This document shows, one piece after another, positions 1-7,592 of a stretch of 16,672 nucleotides of DNA. How positions within the stretch are numbered: the first letter of the stretch is position 1; each line of letters opens with the position of its first letter. The notes below the pieces were generated by a model, which did not search any database, was not told the DNA's origin, and saw nothing but the letters and a program-made list of their open reading frames with translations. A program made the translations under genes and the position numbers. Origin of the DNA: Methylacidiphilum sp. GTDB taxonomy: Bacteria; Verrucomicrobiota; Verrucomicrobiia; CAIQCK01. The DNA lies in the NCBI GenBank assembly GCA_020718125.1, contig DYDC01000024.1, positions 1-16,672 of the forward strand. Direction: 5' to 3'.

Positions 1-106
1 CTTGCAGTTTTTCCTCAAGTCGTCGCCGCATCCACTCGCGGCCTTCGGCTTCCACTTCCAACTCCAACTCCCGCAGGGACGGCACTGGGCTGGGATTGGC
101 GTTCAT
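1..106 (-). CDS. 5' end of an unidentified gene (partial, runs off the window)
   Basis: Only the first 35 codons are visible, starting with ATG at 106 and open to the window edge. A good Shine-Dalgarno sequence, AAAGGAG at 117-111, sits 4 nt before the ATG. The peptide is highly charged: MNANPSPVPS, then a stretch of Leu/Glu, then EWMRRRLEEKLQ, which looks like an amphipathic helix. Such charged helical N-termini occur in some transposases, and the gene follows an IS91-type remnant, so a mobile-element gene is possible. That is only a guess; I do not recognise the family. The start is well supported, the function is not. Confidence 0.5.
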   Translation of the reverse strand, partial: MNANPSPVPSLRELELEVEAEGREWMRRRLEEKLQ

Positions 107-154
107 GTCGCTCCTTTCGGTTGAAGGGTTTGCTGCGTTCAAGGTTCCAACGGC

Positions 155-658
155 TCACGCCCTCATTTTGGCGCGGGTGTCAAGTTGCGCCCAGTAGCGG
201 GCTGCGAATCGCTCGACGAAGGCAAGGAACAGTTGGGCTGGCACGAGAGCATGGCTCAACGAGTTTGCTGGCACTGACTCCACTGGCAGGGCGGACGAAC
301 TCTGCCGCCCCGCTTTTTCAAACAGATCGTAGATCACCCCGCGCCGCTCGTCCCAGATGCGCACCAGCGTCATCTCCCGCCCGCACTGCGGACAGCGCAC
401 CGCGCCATCCGCAAAGGACTCCGCTCCACCGCCGGACGCTGCCCCGGCGATCCTTGTTCGGCTGGCCTCGCCCGGTTCGCGGTCTCGCCGTTGCGCCTCA
501 GCCAATCCCGCCAGCACCTCGGCCACTTGCGCATGGACTTTGGCGCGCACCGGCCGCGCGTAGATGCCGTAGTAGCGCACCATCCGGAAGTTCTTCGTCG
601 GCAGGTGCTGGATCGTCCGCCCGATGAAGGCTGGCGCCGAAAGCGTTTCCCGCACCAC
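155..658 (-). pseudogene. C-terminal remnant of an IS91-family (Y2) transposase
   Basis: About 168 codons are open, beginning near a GTG at 658 with no recognisable ribosome binding site. The frame stays open upstream into the end of pilT, but the transposase-like sequence stops near 660. Recognisable parts: FIGRTIQHLPTKNFR, then MVRYYGIYARPVR (residues 26-38), which carries a Tyr-x3-Tyr pair (Y29, Y33) like the catalytic tyrosines of IS91-type rolling-circle transposases, then a CPQC zinc-type pair (C89, C92) and a divergent C-terminal tail. Full IS91 transposases are roughly 400 residues with an N-terminal zinc finger and HUH region; those are missing. It is therefore a 5'-truncated, probably dead copy, abutting pilT. 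No terminal sequences of the element were identified with confidence. Confidence 0.75.
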
Positions 659-710
659 CCCGCGCCGAATTGTGCCAGCAGCATGAACAAGAAGACATGG
701 TGGAATCGTT

Positions 711-1811
711 TCAGTGCGTTCCTTTCCGTTTCAGCACGTGTTTTGTTCGATGGTCCAGTTCTTCGAGCAAGCTTGCTTTGTCTTCGCTGTATTCCAAGGC
801 GGTTGCCCGGTCAATCTTGCGTCTTGCCAGCAGCAAGAGCAGGGACTGATTGAGCGTCTGCATGCCGTGTTCGCCGCCGGTCTGCATGGCGGTGCGTATC
901 TGGTGAGTCTTCTCCTCGCGAATCATGGCGCGCACGTTTGGCGTGGCGATGAGGATCTCCGCCGCGAGGGAGCGGCCCCCGCCGTCAGCCCACGGCACAA
1001 GTTTTTGGCTGAACACAACCCGCAATGTGGAAGCAAGTTGCACCCGCACCTGCGCTTGGTGGGCGGCGGGATAGGCGCTGATGATGCGCGAGACCGTTTG
1101 GGTTGCATCGGAGGTATGCAACGTGGCAAAGGTCAGGTGCCCGGTCTCGGCGAGAGTCAGCGCGGCCGTCATGGTTTCGAGATCGCGCATTTCGCCCACG
1201 ACAATCACGTCGGGATCCTGCCGCATGCTGCGACGCAATGCCTCGGCGAAACTGGCCGTGTCGCGACCGACTTCGCGCTGGGTGACAAAGGCGCGGAGGC
1301 TCTTGTGGCGATACTCGACCGGGTCTTCGATCGTGTGAATGTGACAGGACCGCGTCTTGTTGATTTCGTGAACAAGGCTGGCGATGGTCGTGGACTTGCC
1401 GCTGCCGGTCGAGCCGGTCACAAGCACAAGTCCGGCATGCATCGCGCAAATCCGGTTTAGCAGACCCGTGTCCAAGCCAAGCTCGTCAAGCGCGAAGAAC
1501 CGGTTCGGCAGGAGCCGGATGGCGGCGGCGAAGTCGCCCTGCTGGCGGTAGGCATTGATTCGCAGGCGCGTGCCATCCTGCCGTTCGAAGGCGGCATCCA
1601 ACTCGCCGCAGTTTCGCAGCCGCTTGACGGCTTCATCGCCGACCGCGCTGGCGATGACGGCAGCGATCTCTTCGGGCATCAACAAGTGCGGATGCCCAGC
1701 CAGATGTTCCAAGAAGCCATGCACACGGATGATCGGCGGAGAACCGACGGCGAGATGCAAGTCGCTGCCGCCGCGCGCGGCCAGTTCGTCGAGCCATGGG
1801 TCAAGGTTCAT
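711..1811 (-). CDS. pilT: PilT-type retraction ATPase
   Basis: Cytoplasmic hexameric ATPase of the secretion ATPase superfamily; PilT powers pilus disassembly and retraction. It is 366 residues, normal for PilT (about 345-370), and lacks the long N-domain and Cys4 zinc site of the GspE/PilB group. Visible motifs: Walker A GSTGSGKST (133-141), IEDPVEYRH (161-169), Walker B DPDVIVVGEMRD (199-210), His box GHLTFATLHTSD (224-235), and PNVRAMIREEK (291-301), which corresponds to the PilT-specific AIRNLIRE motif. The ATG at 1811 overlaps the end of the secretin gene by 11 nt, with GAGGG upstream inside that gene as a ribosome binding site. It is the last gene of the filament operon; an IS91-type remnant follows directly and no terminator is evident after the stop. 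Confidence 0.95.
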   Translation of the reverse strand: MNLDPWLDELAARGGSDLHLAVGSPPIIRVHGFLEHLAGHPHLLMPEEIAAVIASAVGDEAVKRLRNCGELDAAFERQDGTRLRINAYRQQGDFAAAIRLLPNRFFALDELGLDTGLLNRICAMHAGLVLVTGSTGSGKSTTIASLVHEINKTRSCHIHTIEDPVEYRHKSLRAFVTQREVGRDTASFAEALRRSMRQDPDVIVVGEMRDLETMTAALTLAETGHLTFATLHTSDATQTVSRIISAYPAAHQAQVRVQLASTLRVVFSQKLVPWADGGGRSLAAEILIATPNVRAMIREEKTHQIRTAMQTGGEHGMQTLNQSLLLLLARRKIDRATALEYSEDKASLLEELDHRTKHVLKRKGTH

Positions 1812-3654
1812 GATTCTTACCCTCTTTGGCTTTCATGCGTCCGTCATGATCGCGAAGCACACTCTTGTCGTTCTTCAGTTCCTTTTCATACCGGCTTGCT
1901 CGCCGGGAGAAGTCCCGGGAAGCCGTTTCGCCTTCGCCCGGAGCCAGCAGCACATGCGGTCGAATCAGCACCAGAAGTTCGCTGCGAGATTCCAGGCGGA
2001 TTTTGCGTTTGAAGATGTTGCCCACCAATGGAATCCGCATCAACCACGGCACCCCAATTTCCTGGGACTCCTTTCGTTTGCGAATCAGGCCTCCAATGAC
2101 GACGTCGCCACCATCCTTGGCCAGGACGGTTGTGGTAACGGATCGCTCCTCGACATCTTGTGAGGTGAACTGGTCTGCGTCCGTCTGCCCATACCGCACA
2201 ACACGTTCCTGCCCCAATTGTGTCTCTTCTTGGAGCAAACGAATCGTGACGGTGCGATCGGCGTGAATTTTGGGCGTGATCAAGAGAGTGGTGCCGATGC
2301 GCTTGCGCGGAGCCGTCACGTCATAGGTTGTGACGGGCGTTGGAGTCAGTTCGCCCACAAAGCTCTGCTCCTGTTGGACCTTCTCCAGCACCGTCACCTC
2401 GCTGCCGATGAAGATGCGCGAGGCCTCGTTGTCCGCCACGAGCAGGCTCGGTGTCGCCAGCGAGCGGATGCGGTTCTCGTCCTGCAGGAGTTGAATGCGC
2501 GCCCGGACCTGGTCGCTGACGTATGCGAACACGGCGGCCCGAGGATCAAGCCCGGCGCCCAGCGGAACCAATGTGGCCGGGTTGGGCGCGCTGATTGTGT
2601 TTCCTGGGGGAGTCGTGATGCCGGTCGCCTGTCCGCCGCTGAACGACCCGCTCTTGAACAGCCAATCCACGCCGCGGGCCACTTCGTCGCTGAGCGATAT
2701 GTCGAATACCTTGACCTCAAGCAGCACTTGGGCCTTGGGTTTGTCCAGTTGCTGGATTACGTTCTTGATCGTCTCCACGGATGCCGCGTCACTCGACCGT
2801 AGCACGAGCGCATTGGCCGACGGCGAGGCGGAGAGATAGACCAACCCCGGCCGGCCGTCCTTTCCGCCAAGGTCATCGGGCCCCCCTCGTGAGGCCTTTT
2901 GGACTTCCATCTCGCGGCGCTGTTGGTCGATCACTTCCTGAAGGGTTTGCTTCTCCGAGGCTTGACCCATTGCGCCGCCAGACCGCTCGTCGTAGCGGCC
3001 ACGACCGCTCGACGAATAGCCGTATCGGCCGCGATTCGAACTGCTGTTGTAGCGGTCACGGGTGCTTCCAGTAGTCGTGTTGCTGTTTTCCTTATTAACC
3101 AAAGTGGCGCGGTCGGCGATGGTATCCATGCGGTCCAAGGCGCGTTCGATGCGAGGCATGTCGTCCGCGATATTCCTGGGAGGCGGGTCCCACACAACCC
3201 GGTCTTTGAACAGACGCGCCAGCGCATCGCCAATATCCTCCGGGGCAGGATACAACACAGGCACCACCTCGACCACTTCGTCAGCGTAAAGGTCCAGCCC
3301 TTGCTTGTATTCCTCCATGGTCACGATCTGCACGATATCCGAGTGTGGCGAGCGGCGATGCCAAAGCCCGCACGTCGCGCAGACCGTTCGGATGGTCTCC
3401 TCGACGCCGGTTCCCGAGAGGTAGAAACTGATGCGCTTTTCGCCCGCCTTCTCGCTGACCAGCACCTTCCACTCCGCCGCACAGCCGCGGGTCATCAACT
3501 CGGCGAAGTCTCGCAAGGTCATGTCGCGAACAAGGACCGATTCGATGGCGAGCGGTTTGCCCGCTTTTTGCGCCTGGGCAGGAGCCGCCGCCGGTGACAG
3601 GATGAGCGCTGCCGCAATCAGAAACCCCGTTGTGATCTTCAGTTTGGTGCTCAT
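1801..3654 (-). CDS. gspD: Secretin (GspD/PilQ family), outer-membrane channel
   Basis: 617 residues. A signal peptide is clear (positively charged start, hydrophobic 9-20, AQA-Q around 26-29). N-terminal periplasmic domains cover about 35-185 and 270-320. The secretin core runs about 380-570 and ends in the usual block DVVIGGLIRKRK (517-528), then VPWLMRIPLVGNIFKRK (535-551) and ELLVLIRPHVL. A charged tail of about 45 residues follows. Between the N-domains lies a low-complexity insert (188-228) with three imperfect RxRY/Ser-rich repeats, and then a Gln/Glu-rich helix (234-255). It should form the multimeric outer-membrane pore through which pilus or substrate passes. The ATG at 3654 overlaps the stop of the PilP-like gene (ATGA). 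Whether it is functionally GspD or PilQ cannot be settled from sequence; PilT downstream leans to PilQ. Confidence 0.93.
   Translation of the reverse strand: MSTKLKITTGFLIAAALILSPAAAPAQAQKAGKPLAIESVLVRDMTLRDFAELMTRGCAAEWKVLVSEKAGEKRISFYLSGTGVEETIRTVCATCGLWHRRSPHSDIVQIVTMEEYKQGLDLYADEVVEVVPVLYPAPEDIGDALARLFKDRVVWDPPPRNIADDMPRIERALDRMDTIADRATLVNKENSNTTTGSTRDRYNSSSNRGRYGYSSSGRGRYDERSGGAMGQASEKQTLQEVIDQQRREMEVQKASRGGPDDLGGKDGRPGLVYLSASPSANALVLRSSDAASVETIKNVIQQLDKPKAQVLLEVKVFDISLSDEVARGVDWLFKSGSFSGGQATGITTPPGNTISAPNPATLVPLGAGLDPRAAVFAYVSDQVRARIQLLQDENRIRSLATPSLLVADNEASRIFIGSEVTVLEKVQQEQSFVGELTPTPVTTYDVTAPRKRIGTTLLITPKIHADRTVTIRLLQEETQLGQERVVRYGQTDADQFTSQDVEERSVTTTVLAKDGGDVVIGGLIRKRKESQEIGVPWLMRIPLVGNIFKRKIRLESRSELLVLIRPHVLLAPGEGETASRDFSRRASRYEKELKNDKSVLRDHDGRMKAKEGKNHEP
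2974..3060 (-). repeat. Three imperfect RxRY/Ser repeats inside the secretin
   Basis: The DNA encodes secretin residues 199-227 as three degenerate units of about 9-10 residues: RDRYNSSSN, RGRYGYSSSG, RGRYDERSGG. On the plus strand this shows as repeated blocks of the form TAGCGG/TCGGCC-(A/G)CG. The segment is predicted to be disordered and basic and to link N-terminal ring domains. See finding. Confidence 0.7.
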
Positions 3655-4127
3655 CGGTAGATTCTCACGTCCTGCGGCCGCGTGCGCGGCGCGATCTCGA
3701 TTTGGTCATGGGTGATGGATTTCACCAGCAGGTATAGTTGGGAATCTGTCGCCCCCTTTGCTCCGCCTGTGCCGGCTCGGTCCACTCGGATCACGTCGTT
3801 TTCGCGGACGAAATGGAGACTTTTCGAACCGGGAATAGACAGTGCGCATACGGGTTTCTTGCCGCCAACCGAGAGAATGCCAACGACGACGATGCCGGGA
3901 GGGATCGATGCGGGGCTGTCGATGATGAAGCCTTCGCCATCCCCCATGCCCCTCATGGCAAACGGGTTGCCTGTCGGAACCCGTGACAACGGTTCAACGT
4001 CCGCGGTCGCTGTTCGTTTCACTGCGTTCGTCGTTGGAGGTTCCTGGGCCACTGTTACACAGCACGAGAAGAGCGTTCCATAGGCTAGCGCCATGGTGGC
4101 CACCGTTAACAAATACCAATGTTTCAT
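3651..4127 (-). CDS. PilP/GspC-like periplasmic protein that links inner-membrane platform and secretin
   Basis: 158 residues. The ATG at 4127 is preceded by AAAGGA (4141-4136), a good ribosome binding site; a longer open frame upstream overlaps gspF and is rejected. The N-terminus is a signal peptide or anchor (hydrophobic 5-20) ending in LFSCC; C22 could be a lipidation site, as in PilP lipoproteins, though Phe at -2 is not typical, and signal peptidase I cleavage after VAQ (27) is an alternative. An NPF motif (54-56) and the beta-rich core PGIVVVGILSVGGKKPVCAL (77-96), then HFVRENDVIRV (105-115) and VKSITHDQIEI, fit the homology region shared by PilP and GspC, which contacts the N0 domain of the secretin. 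Its place between gspF and the secretin gene supports the call. It overlaps the secretin start by ATGA. Confidence 0.8.
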   Translation of the reverse strand: MKHWYLLTVATMALAYGTLFSCCVTVAQEPPTTNAVKRTATADVEPLSRVPTGNPFAMRGMGDGEGFIIDSPASIPPGIVVVGILSVGGKKPVCALSIPGSKSLHFVRENDVIRVDRAGTGGAKGATDSQLYLLVKSITHDQIEIAPRTRPQDVRIYR

Positions 4128-4144
4128 TTTCGTATTCCTTTCAT

Positions 4145-5380
4145 TCAACGAGCCGCCCGCGTTGCCGTCAGCACCGCCAGGAAGAAACCGAAATACACCA
4201 GCCCCACGAATCCCCCGACCACCACGAAGACCGCCGGCTCGACCAGTTTGCCGAGCAACGTCACCCGACGGTTCAGTTGGTCCTCCGAAAAGCGCGCGAC
4301 TTCGAGCAGGCTCTCGTCCATGTGGCCGCCCTCTTCGCTGACGTTGACGAGCGTGTGCGCCATAGGGGTCAGGCGGTGAAGTTCCGTGGATTCGATGCTC
4401 TTGCTGAGGCTGGCCCCGTCGCGCAGCATCGTGCGGACGCGCTCGAACTGCGCGGCATAGAGCCAGTTGCCCATCGTCCCGCGCACGAGGTCCGCGGCAG
4501 CCAGCACGTCCAGCCCGCTGGCCAGCAACGACCCGAGAGTCGAGCACCACATCGCGTTGGCGTGAAACTGGAAAGCCCCGCCCAGCAACGGCAGACGCAG
4601 CGCCAGCCCGTCCACCCACTCGCCGGAACGGGCCGAGCGCCGCAGAGCAATGACGAGAGCGATCATCACGACCGGTGCCAGCAGGACAAATAGACCGTAG
4701 TTGCTGAGAAAATGGTCGAGCGCGATGACCATCCGCGTCGGCAGCGGCAATTCGACCGCCCGGCGGCTGCTGGCGATGAATTTCATCACCACGGGAAACA
4801 CTTCCCGCACCATGTAGGCCCCCACGCCCATGGCGGCGAGCATCACCACGACTGGATAGCTGAAGGCTTGCAGGATCTGCTCGCGAATCTTGCGAGATCG
4901 CTCCTTGAGTTCCGCCGCGTAAACAGCCATGCGGTCCAGCGTGCCGTTAGCCTCGCCCACGCCGAGCAGGCCGATGGTGACCCGGTCTATCCCGGGCAGA
5001 TGTGCCGCCAGGGCTTTGCTGAACGATTTCCCCTCGCGGATGTCTCCCGCCGTGCGGGTCAGCGCCTTGCACACAGGCGGTGAGGCCGTGCGCGAGAGCG
5101 CGTTGAGCGCGGTCAAGATCGGCACGCCGGAGCGCAACAGCGAACCGAGCTGCCGCAAGATCAACTCGACGTGCTGGGAACGAATCAGGAGTTGATCCGC
5201 CAGTTGCTCGATGCGGCTGGGCCGGTCCAAGGACGCCGCGTCGGCGGGCGCCGACGCCAGCGAAAGCACGCTCGCGCCGTCCGCGCGCAGACGGCCCGCC
5301 GCCTCCCGTTCGGAGGCGGCTTCAAGGACGCCCTCGCGCCGGCCGCCGTCCTGCAACACGATGTAGCGGAACATGGGCAT
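4145..5380 (-). CDS. gspF: GspF/PilC inner-membrane platform protein
   Basis: 411 residues, normal family length. It begins with the usual small N-terminal fold (MPMFRYIVLQDGG...). Two GspF repeats follow: about 71-200 (VELILRQLGSLLRSGVPIL) and 274-405 (NAMWCSTLGSLLASGLDVL), each helical and cytoplasmic. Three membrane segments are visible near 176-196, 226-246 and 382-405. Family signatures GVGEANGTLDRM (140-151) and SEEGGHMDESLL (348-359) are present. This protein anchors the assembly ATPase and moves pilin subunits. Its ATG shares one base with the TAA of gspE (TAATG), so translation is coupled. Only one GspF-type gene lies in the operon, so both ATPases present would have to use it. Confidence 0.95.
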   Translation of the reverse strand: MPMFRYIVLQDGGRREGVLEAASEREAAGRLRADGASVLSLASAPADAASLDRPSRIEQLADQLLIRSQHVELILRQLGSLLRSGVPILTALNALSRTASPPVCKALTRTAGDIREGKSFSKALAAHLPGIDRVTIGLLGVGEANGTLDRMAVYAAELKERSRKIREQILQAFSYPVVVMLAAMGVGAYMVREVFPVVMKFIASSRRAVELPLPTRMVIALDHFLSNYGLFVLLAPVVMIALVIALRRSARSGEWVDGLALRLPLLGGAFQFHANAMWCSTLGSLLASGLDVLAAADLVRGTMGNWLYAAQFERVRTMLRDGASLSKSIESTELHRLTPMAHTLVNVSEEGGHMDESLLEVARFSEDQLNRRVTLLGKLVEPAVFVVVGGFVGLVYFGFFLAVLTATRAAR

Positions 5381-6837
5381 TAGAATTCACCCCCCCCGAG
5401 GAACGTGACTCGCCGGACTTCTTCGGGGGTCGTGAATCCCGCGGCGACTTTCGCCGCGCCATCCTGCGCCAGAGTCGGCAGTTTCCGTTGCGCGAAGGCG
5501 AAGTCCGCCATCAGGTCTTCGGTCGCGCCGGAAAAGATCAGGTCGCGCAACGGGCGGTCCACCGGCGTCATTTCGTAGAGTCCGAGCCGTCCGGCATAAC
5601 CCAACTGACCACAGAAGGCGCAACCCCGCACGCGGGGAATGGACGGCGGCTTGGCAGAATCCCAGCCGAACTCGGCGCAGAGGGCTTCGTTGGCTGGCTC
5701 GTGGATCGCGCAATGGGGGCAGGGTCTGCGCACCAGCCGCTGGGCCACGACCAGCCGGAGCGTGGAGGCCGCCAGTTCGCGCGGAACGCCCAGGTTGAGC
5801 AGGCGCGTGATGACGGAAACCGAGGTGTTGGCGTGGAGCGTGGCCAGCACGAGATGCCCGGTCAGCGCGCTCTTGACGGCGATGTCCGCTGTCTCCGGGT
5901 CGCGGATTTCGCCGACCATGATGATGTCCGGGTCGTGCCGCAGGACGCTGCGCAAGGCCTTCGCGAAGGAGACGCGCTCGCCGTCAATCTGGATCTGGTT
6001 GACGCCTTTGAGGGGGATTTCGACCGGATTTTCAATGGTCAGGATGTGGTTTGTGCCCGGTTCACGCAGATGCCGCAGCGCGGCATACAGCGTGGTGGTC
6101 TTGCCGCTGCCGGTCGGCCCGGACAGCAGCACGACGCCATGCGACTGTTCCAACGCGGAAAGCATCATCCCGTGGTGTTGTTCACTCATGCCCAAGGCGT
6201 CGAGCCGGTCCAGTTCCGCCGCTATGGCGGCGGTGGCTAGGATGCGCAGGGTGACCTTTTCTCCGTGGGTGGTCGGGATGACCGCCACGCGCATGGCAAT
6301 GTTGTCCCCGAGGCTGCCCATCACGATCTGCCCGTCCTGCGGGGCGCGCCGTTCCGAGATGTCCAGCCGCGCGGCCACTTTGATGGCCGAGATCAGGTCC
6401 GCCATGAATGTCGGAGTGAACTCGCCAGCCACGCGCATCATGCCGTCCACCCGCATTCGCGCGACGCCCCGGTCCCCCTCGGGATCGAGGTGGATGTCGG
6501 AGCAATGGATCTGGATCGCGCGGTTGACCAGCCGTTCCAGCGCGGCCAGCGCGGTGGGGGCCTCGTCGCCCGCCGCGCCCGAGTAGTAGCGTTCGATTGC
6601 GCGGGCGACGGTTTCCGGGCGCGAGGCGGCCAGAACCTTGACCCGCAGGCTCAGCCGGCTTTCGAGTTCCATGACGCCCATGGGGTCGTCCGGATTGGCC
6701 AGCACTACGGTCAGCGTCCTGTCATCCAGCGCGACCGGCAGGATGCCATAACGGCGGGCAAGCCGCCCCGGCACGCGCGCCAGGGCGGCTTCCCCGACCA
6801 CCACCCTGGAAAGATCAATGGCGCGCTTTCCGCTCAT
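5380..6837 (-). CDS. gspE: GspE/PilB assembly ATPase
   Basis: 485 residues from the ATG at 6837, which overlaps the preceding stop (ATGA); a 41-codon upstream extension lies over the neighbour and is rejected. N-terminal MshEN-type domain (about 8-86, with LARRYGILPV at 26-35), which in some relatives binds cyclic di-GMP; whether this one does is unknown. The catalytic core has the Asp box SDIHLDPEGDRGVARMRVDG (113-132), Walker A GPTGSGKTT (240-248), IENPVE (268-273), Walker B DPDIIMVGEIRD (302-313) and His box GHLVLATLHAN (327-337). The zinc site of assembly ATPases is present as CPHC (373-376) and CAFC (406-409), which separates it from PilT. It is slightly short for the family because a single N-terminal domain is present. 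It drives filament assembly in the cytoplasm. Confidence 0.95.
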   Translation of the reverse strand: MSGKRAIDLSRVVVGEAALARVPGRLARRYGILPVALDDRTLTVVLANPDDPMGVMELESRLSLRVKVLAASRPETVARAIERYYSGAAGDEAPTALAALERLVNRAIQIHCSDIHLDPEGDRGVARMRVDGMMRVAGEFTPTFMADLISAIKVAARLDISERRAPQDGQIVMGSLGDNIAMRVAVIPTTHGEKVTLRILATAAIAAELDRLDALGMSEQHHGMMLSALEQSHGVVLLSGPTGSGKTTTLYAALRHLREPGTNHILTIENPVEIPLKGVNQIQIDGERVSFAKALRSVLRHDPDIIMVGEIRDPETADIAVKSALTGHLVLATLHANTSVSVITRLLNLGVPRELAASTLRLVVAQRLVRRPCPHCAIHEPANEALCAEFGWDSAKPPSIPRVRGCAFCGQLGYAGRLGLYEMTPVDRPLRDLIFSGATEDLMADFAFAQRKLPTLAQDGAAKVAAGFTTPEEVRRVTFLGGGEF

Positions 6838-7592
6838 GCGCCACCTCCACGATAGAGGTGCAGGATCAGCGTAAAGCGCAGGACAAGCGGCGGCGCGGTG
6901 CCGCCGCCAGGCGTGTCCCCCCCGTTCAACAGCGTGATTGAAACACCCCGGAGTTCCCACAGAAGCGGTTCGCGCTCCATGTCTGCAAGAAAGCCGTAGA
7001 TTGCGGCGAAGTGCCCCGCCATCTCGTATGCCTCAGATGCCACCGGGATTGGATTTCCGACCGGGGCCGGGGTTGGCGTATTCTTGGATGCCGCCGGGTT
7101 CTGATTCCCGGCGGGGGGCGGGATTGGCGCAGTCTTGGATGACGCCGGGACTGGATTTGCGACTGGAGTCAGCGTTGGCGCATTCCTGAGGGCGCGAAGA
7201 CCGTGCCGGCTGATGATGGCGAGCAACGCAGCATTGGCCTCGGCCTTGCCGGCGTTGAGCCGATACATGCTCCCTGACTCAATCCCCGCCAATTCGGCGG
7301 ACCGGTTTTCGAGACTGCGCCTCAAGTTCTCCTCGCGGAGAGTTTCCTCCTGAATCACCTCGTCCTGCTCAGGCAATGGCACGCGCGCGGGAATTTTCTT
7401 GTCCACCAGCGCCTTGCGCGCCGCCACCAGTTCGCGATCCACTGGATCCAGCATGTGCGACCGCGCGGCATAGGCAACACTCATGGCCATGATGATGCCG
7501 ATGACAATCCGGTGAAAAGCGGTAAAACGTCCCCAGAACGCAAGGAACTCGCTCTTCCATTGGCGCAATGCGCGCCGAAGCATTCGCATCAT
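6834..7592 (-). CDS. PilO/GspM-like inner-membrane alignment protein with Pro-rich repeat insert
   Basis: 252 residues. A short basic cytoplasmic end and one membrane segment (about 27-43) precede a coiled coil (52-105). A Pro/Ala-rich insert follows (about 138-186), made of 17-residue repeats. The C-terminal part has HFAAIYGFLADMEREPLLWELRGVSI (split at 194-219), which matches the ferredoxin-like fold of PilO (Phe-Leu plus Leu-Glu followed by a beta strand). PilO pairs with PilN in the periplasm and joins PilM, PilN and PilP in the alignment complex. It follows the PilM/PilN fusion with an ATGA overlap and ends with an ATGA overlap to gspE. Sequence identity in this family is always low, so the call rests on topology, length and order. 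Confidence 0.75.
   Translation of the reverse strand: MMRMLRRALRQWKSEFLAFWGRFTAFHRIVIGIIMAMSVAYAARSHMLDPVDRELVAARKALVDKKIPARVPLPEQDEVIQEETLREENLRRSLENRSAELAGIESGSMYRLNAGKAEANAALLAIISRHGLRALRNAPTLTPVANPVPASSKTAPIPPPAGNQNPAASKNTPTPAPVGNPIPVASEAYEMAGHFAAIYGFLADMEREPLLWELRGVSITLLNGGDTPGGGTAPPLVLRFTLILHLYRGGGA
7036..7188 (-). repeat. Tandem 51-bp (17-codon) repeat, three copies
   Basis: Three adjacent copies start near 7036, 7087 and 7138, each with GATG(C/A)C(A/G)CCGGG followed by a degenerate Pro/Ala/Asn segment and TTGGCG. They encode units such as NPVPASSKTAPIPPPAG and NQNPAASKNTPTPAPVG in the PilO-like protein. The copies are diverged, so the array is not very recent, but the 51-bp spacing is exact. 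Confidence 0.85.

Noticed and set aside
714..1460. Plus-strand open frame of 248 codons
   Set aside because: Opposite pilT, which has all its catalytic motifs; no ribosome binding site or family match.
4128..4619. Longer start for the PilP-like gene
   Set aside because: The added part lies in another frame of gspF, while a signal peptide and a ribosome binding site mark the ATG at 4127.
5390..5397. Run of eight C (G on the coding strand) at the end of gspE as a phase-variation tract
   Set aside because: Slippage would change only the last few residues and the coupling to gspF; eight bases is short for such a switch and there is no other sign.
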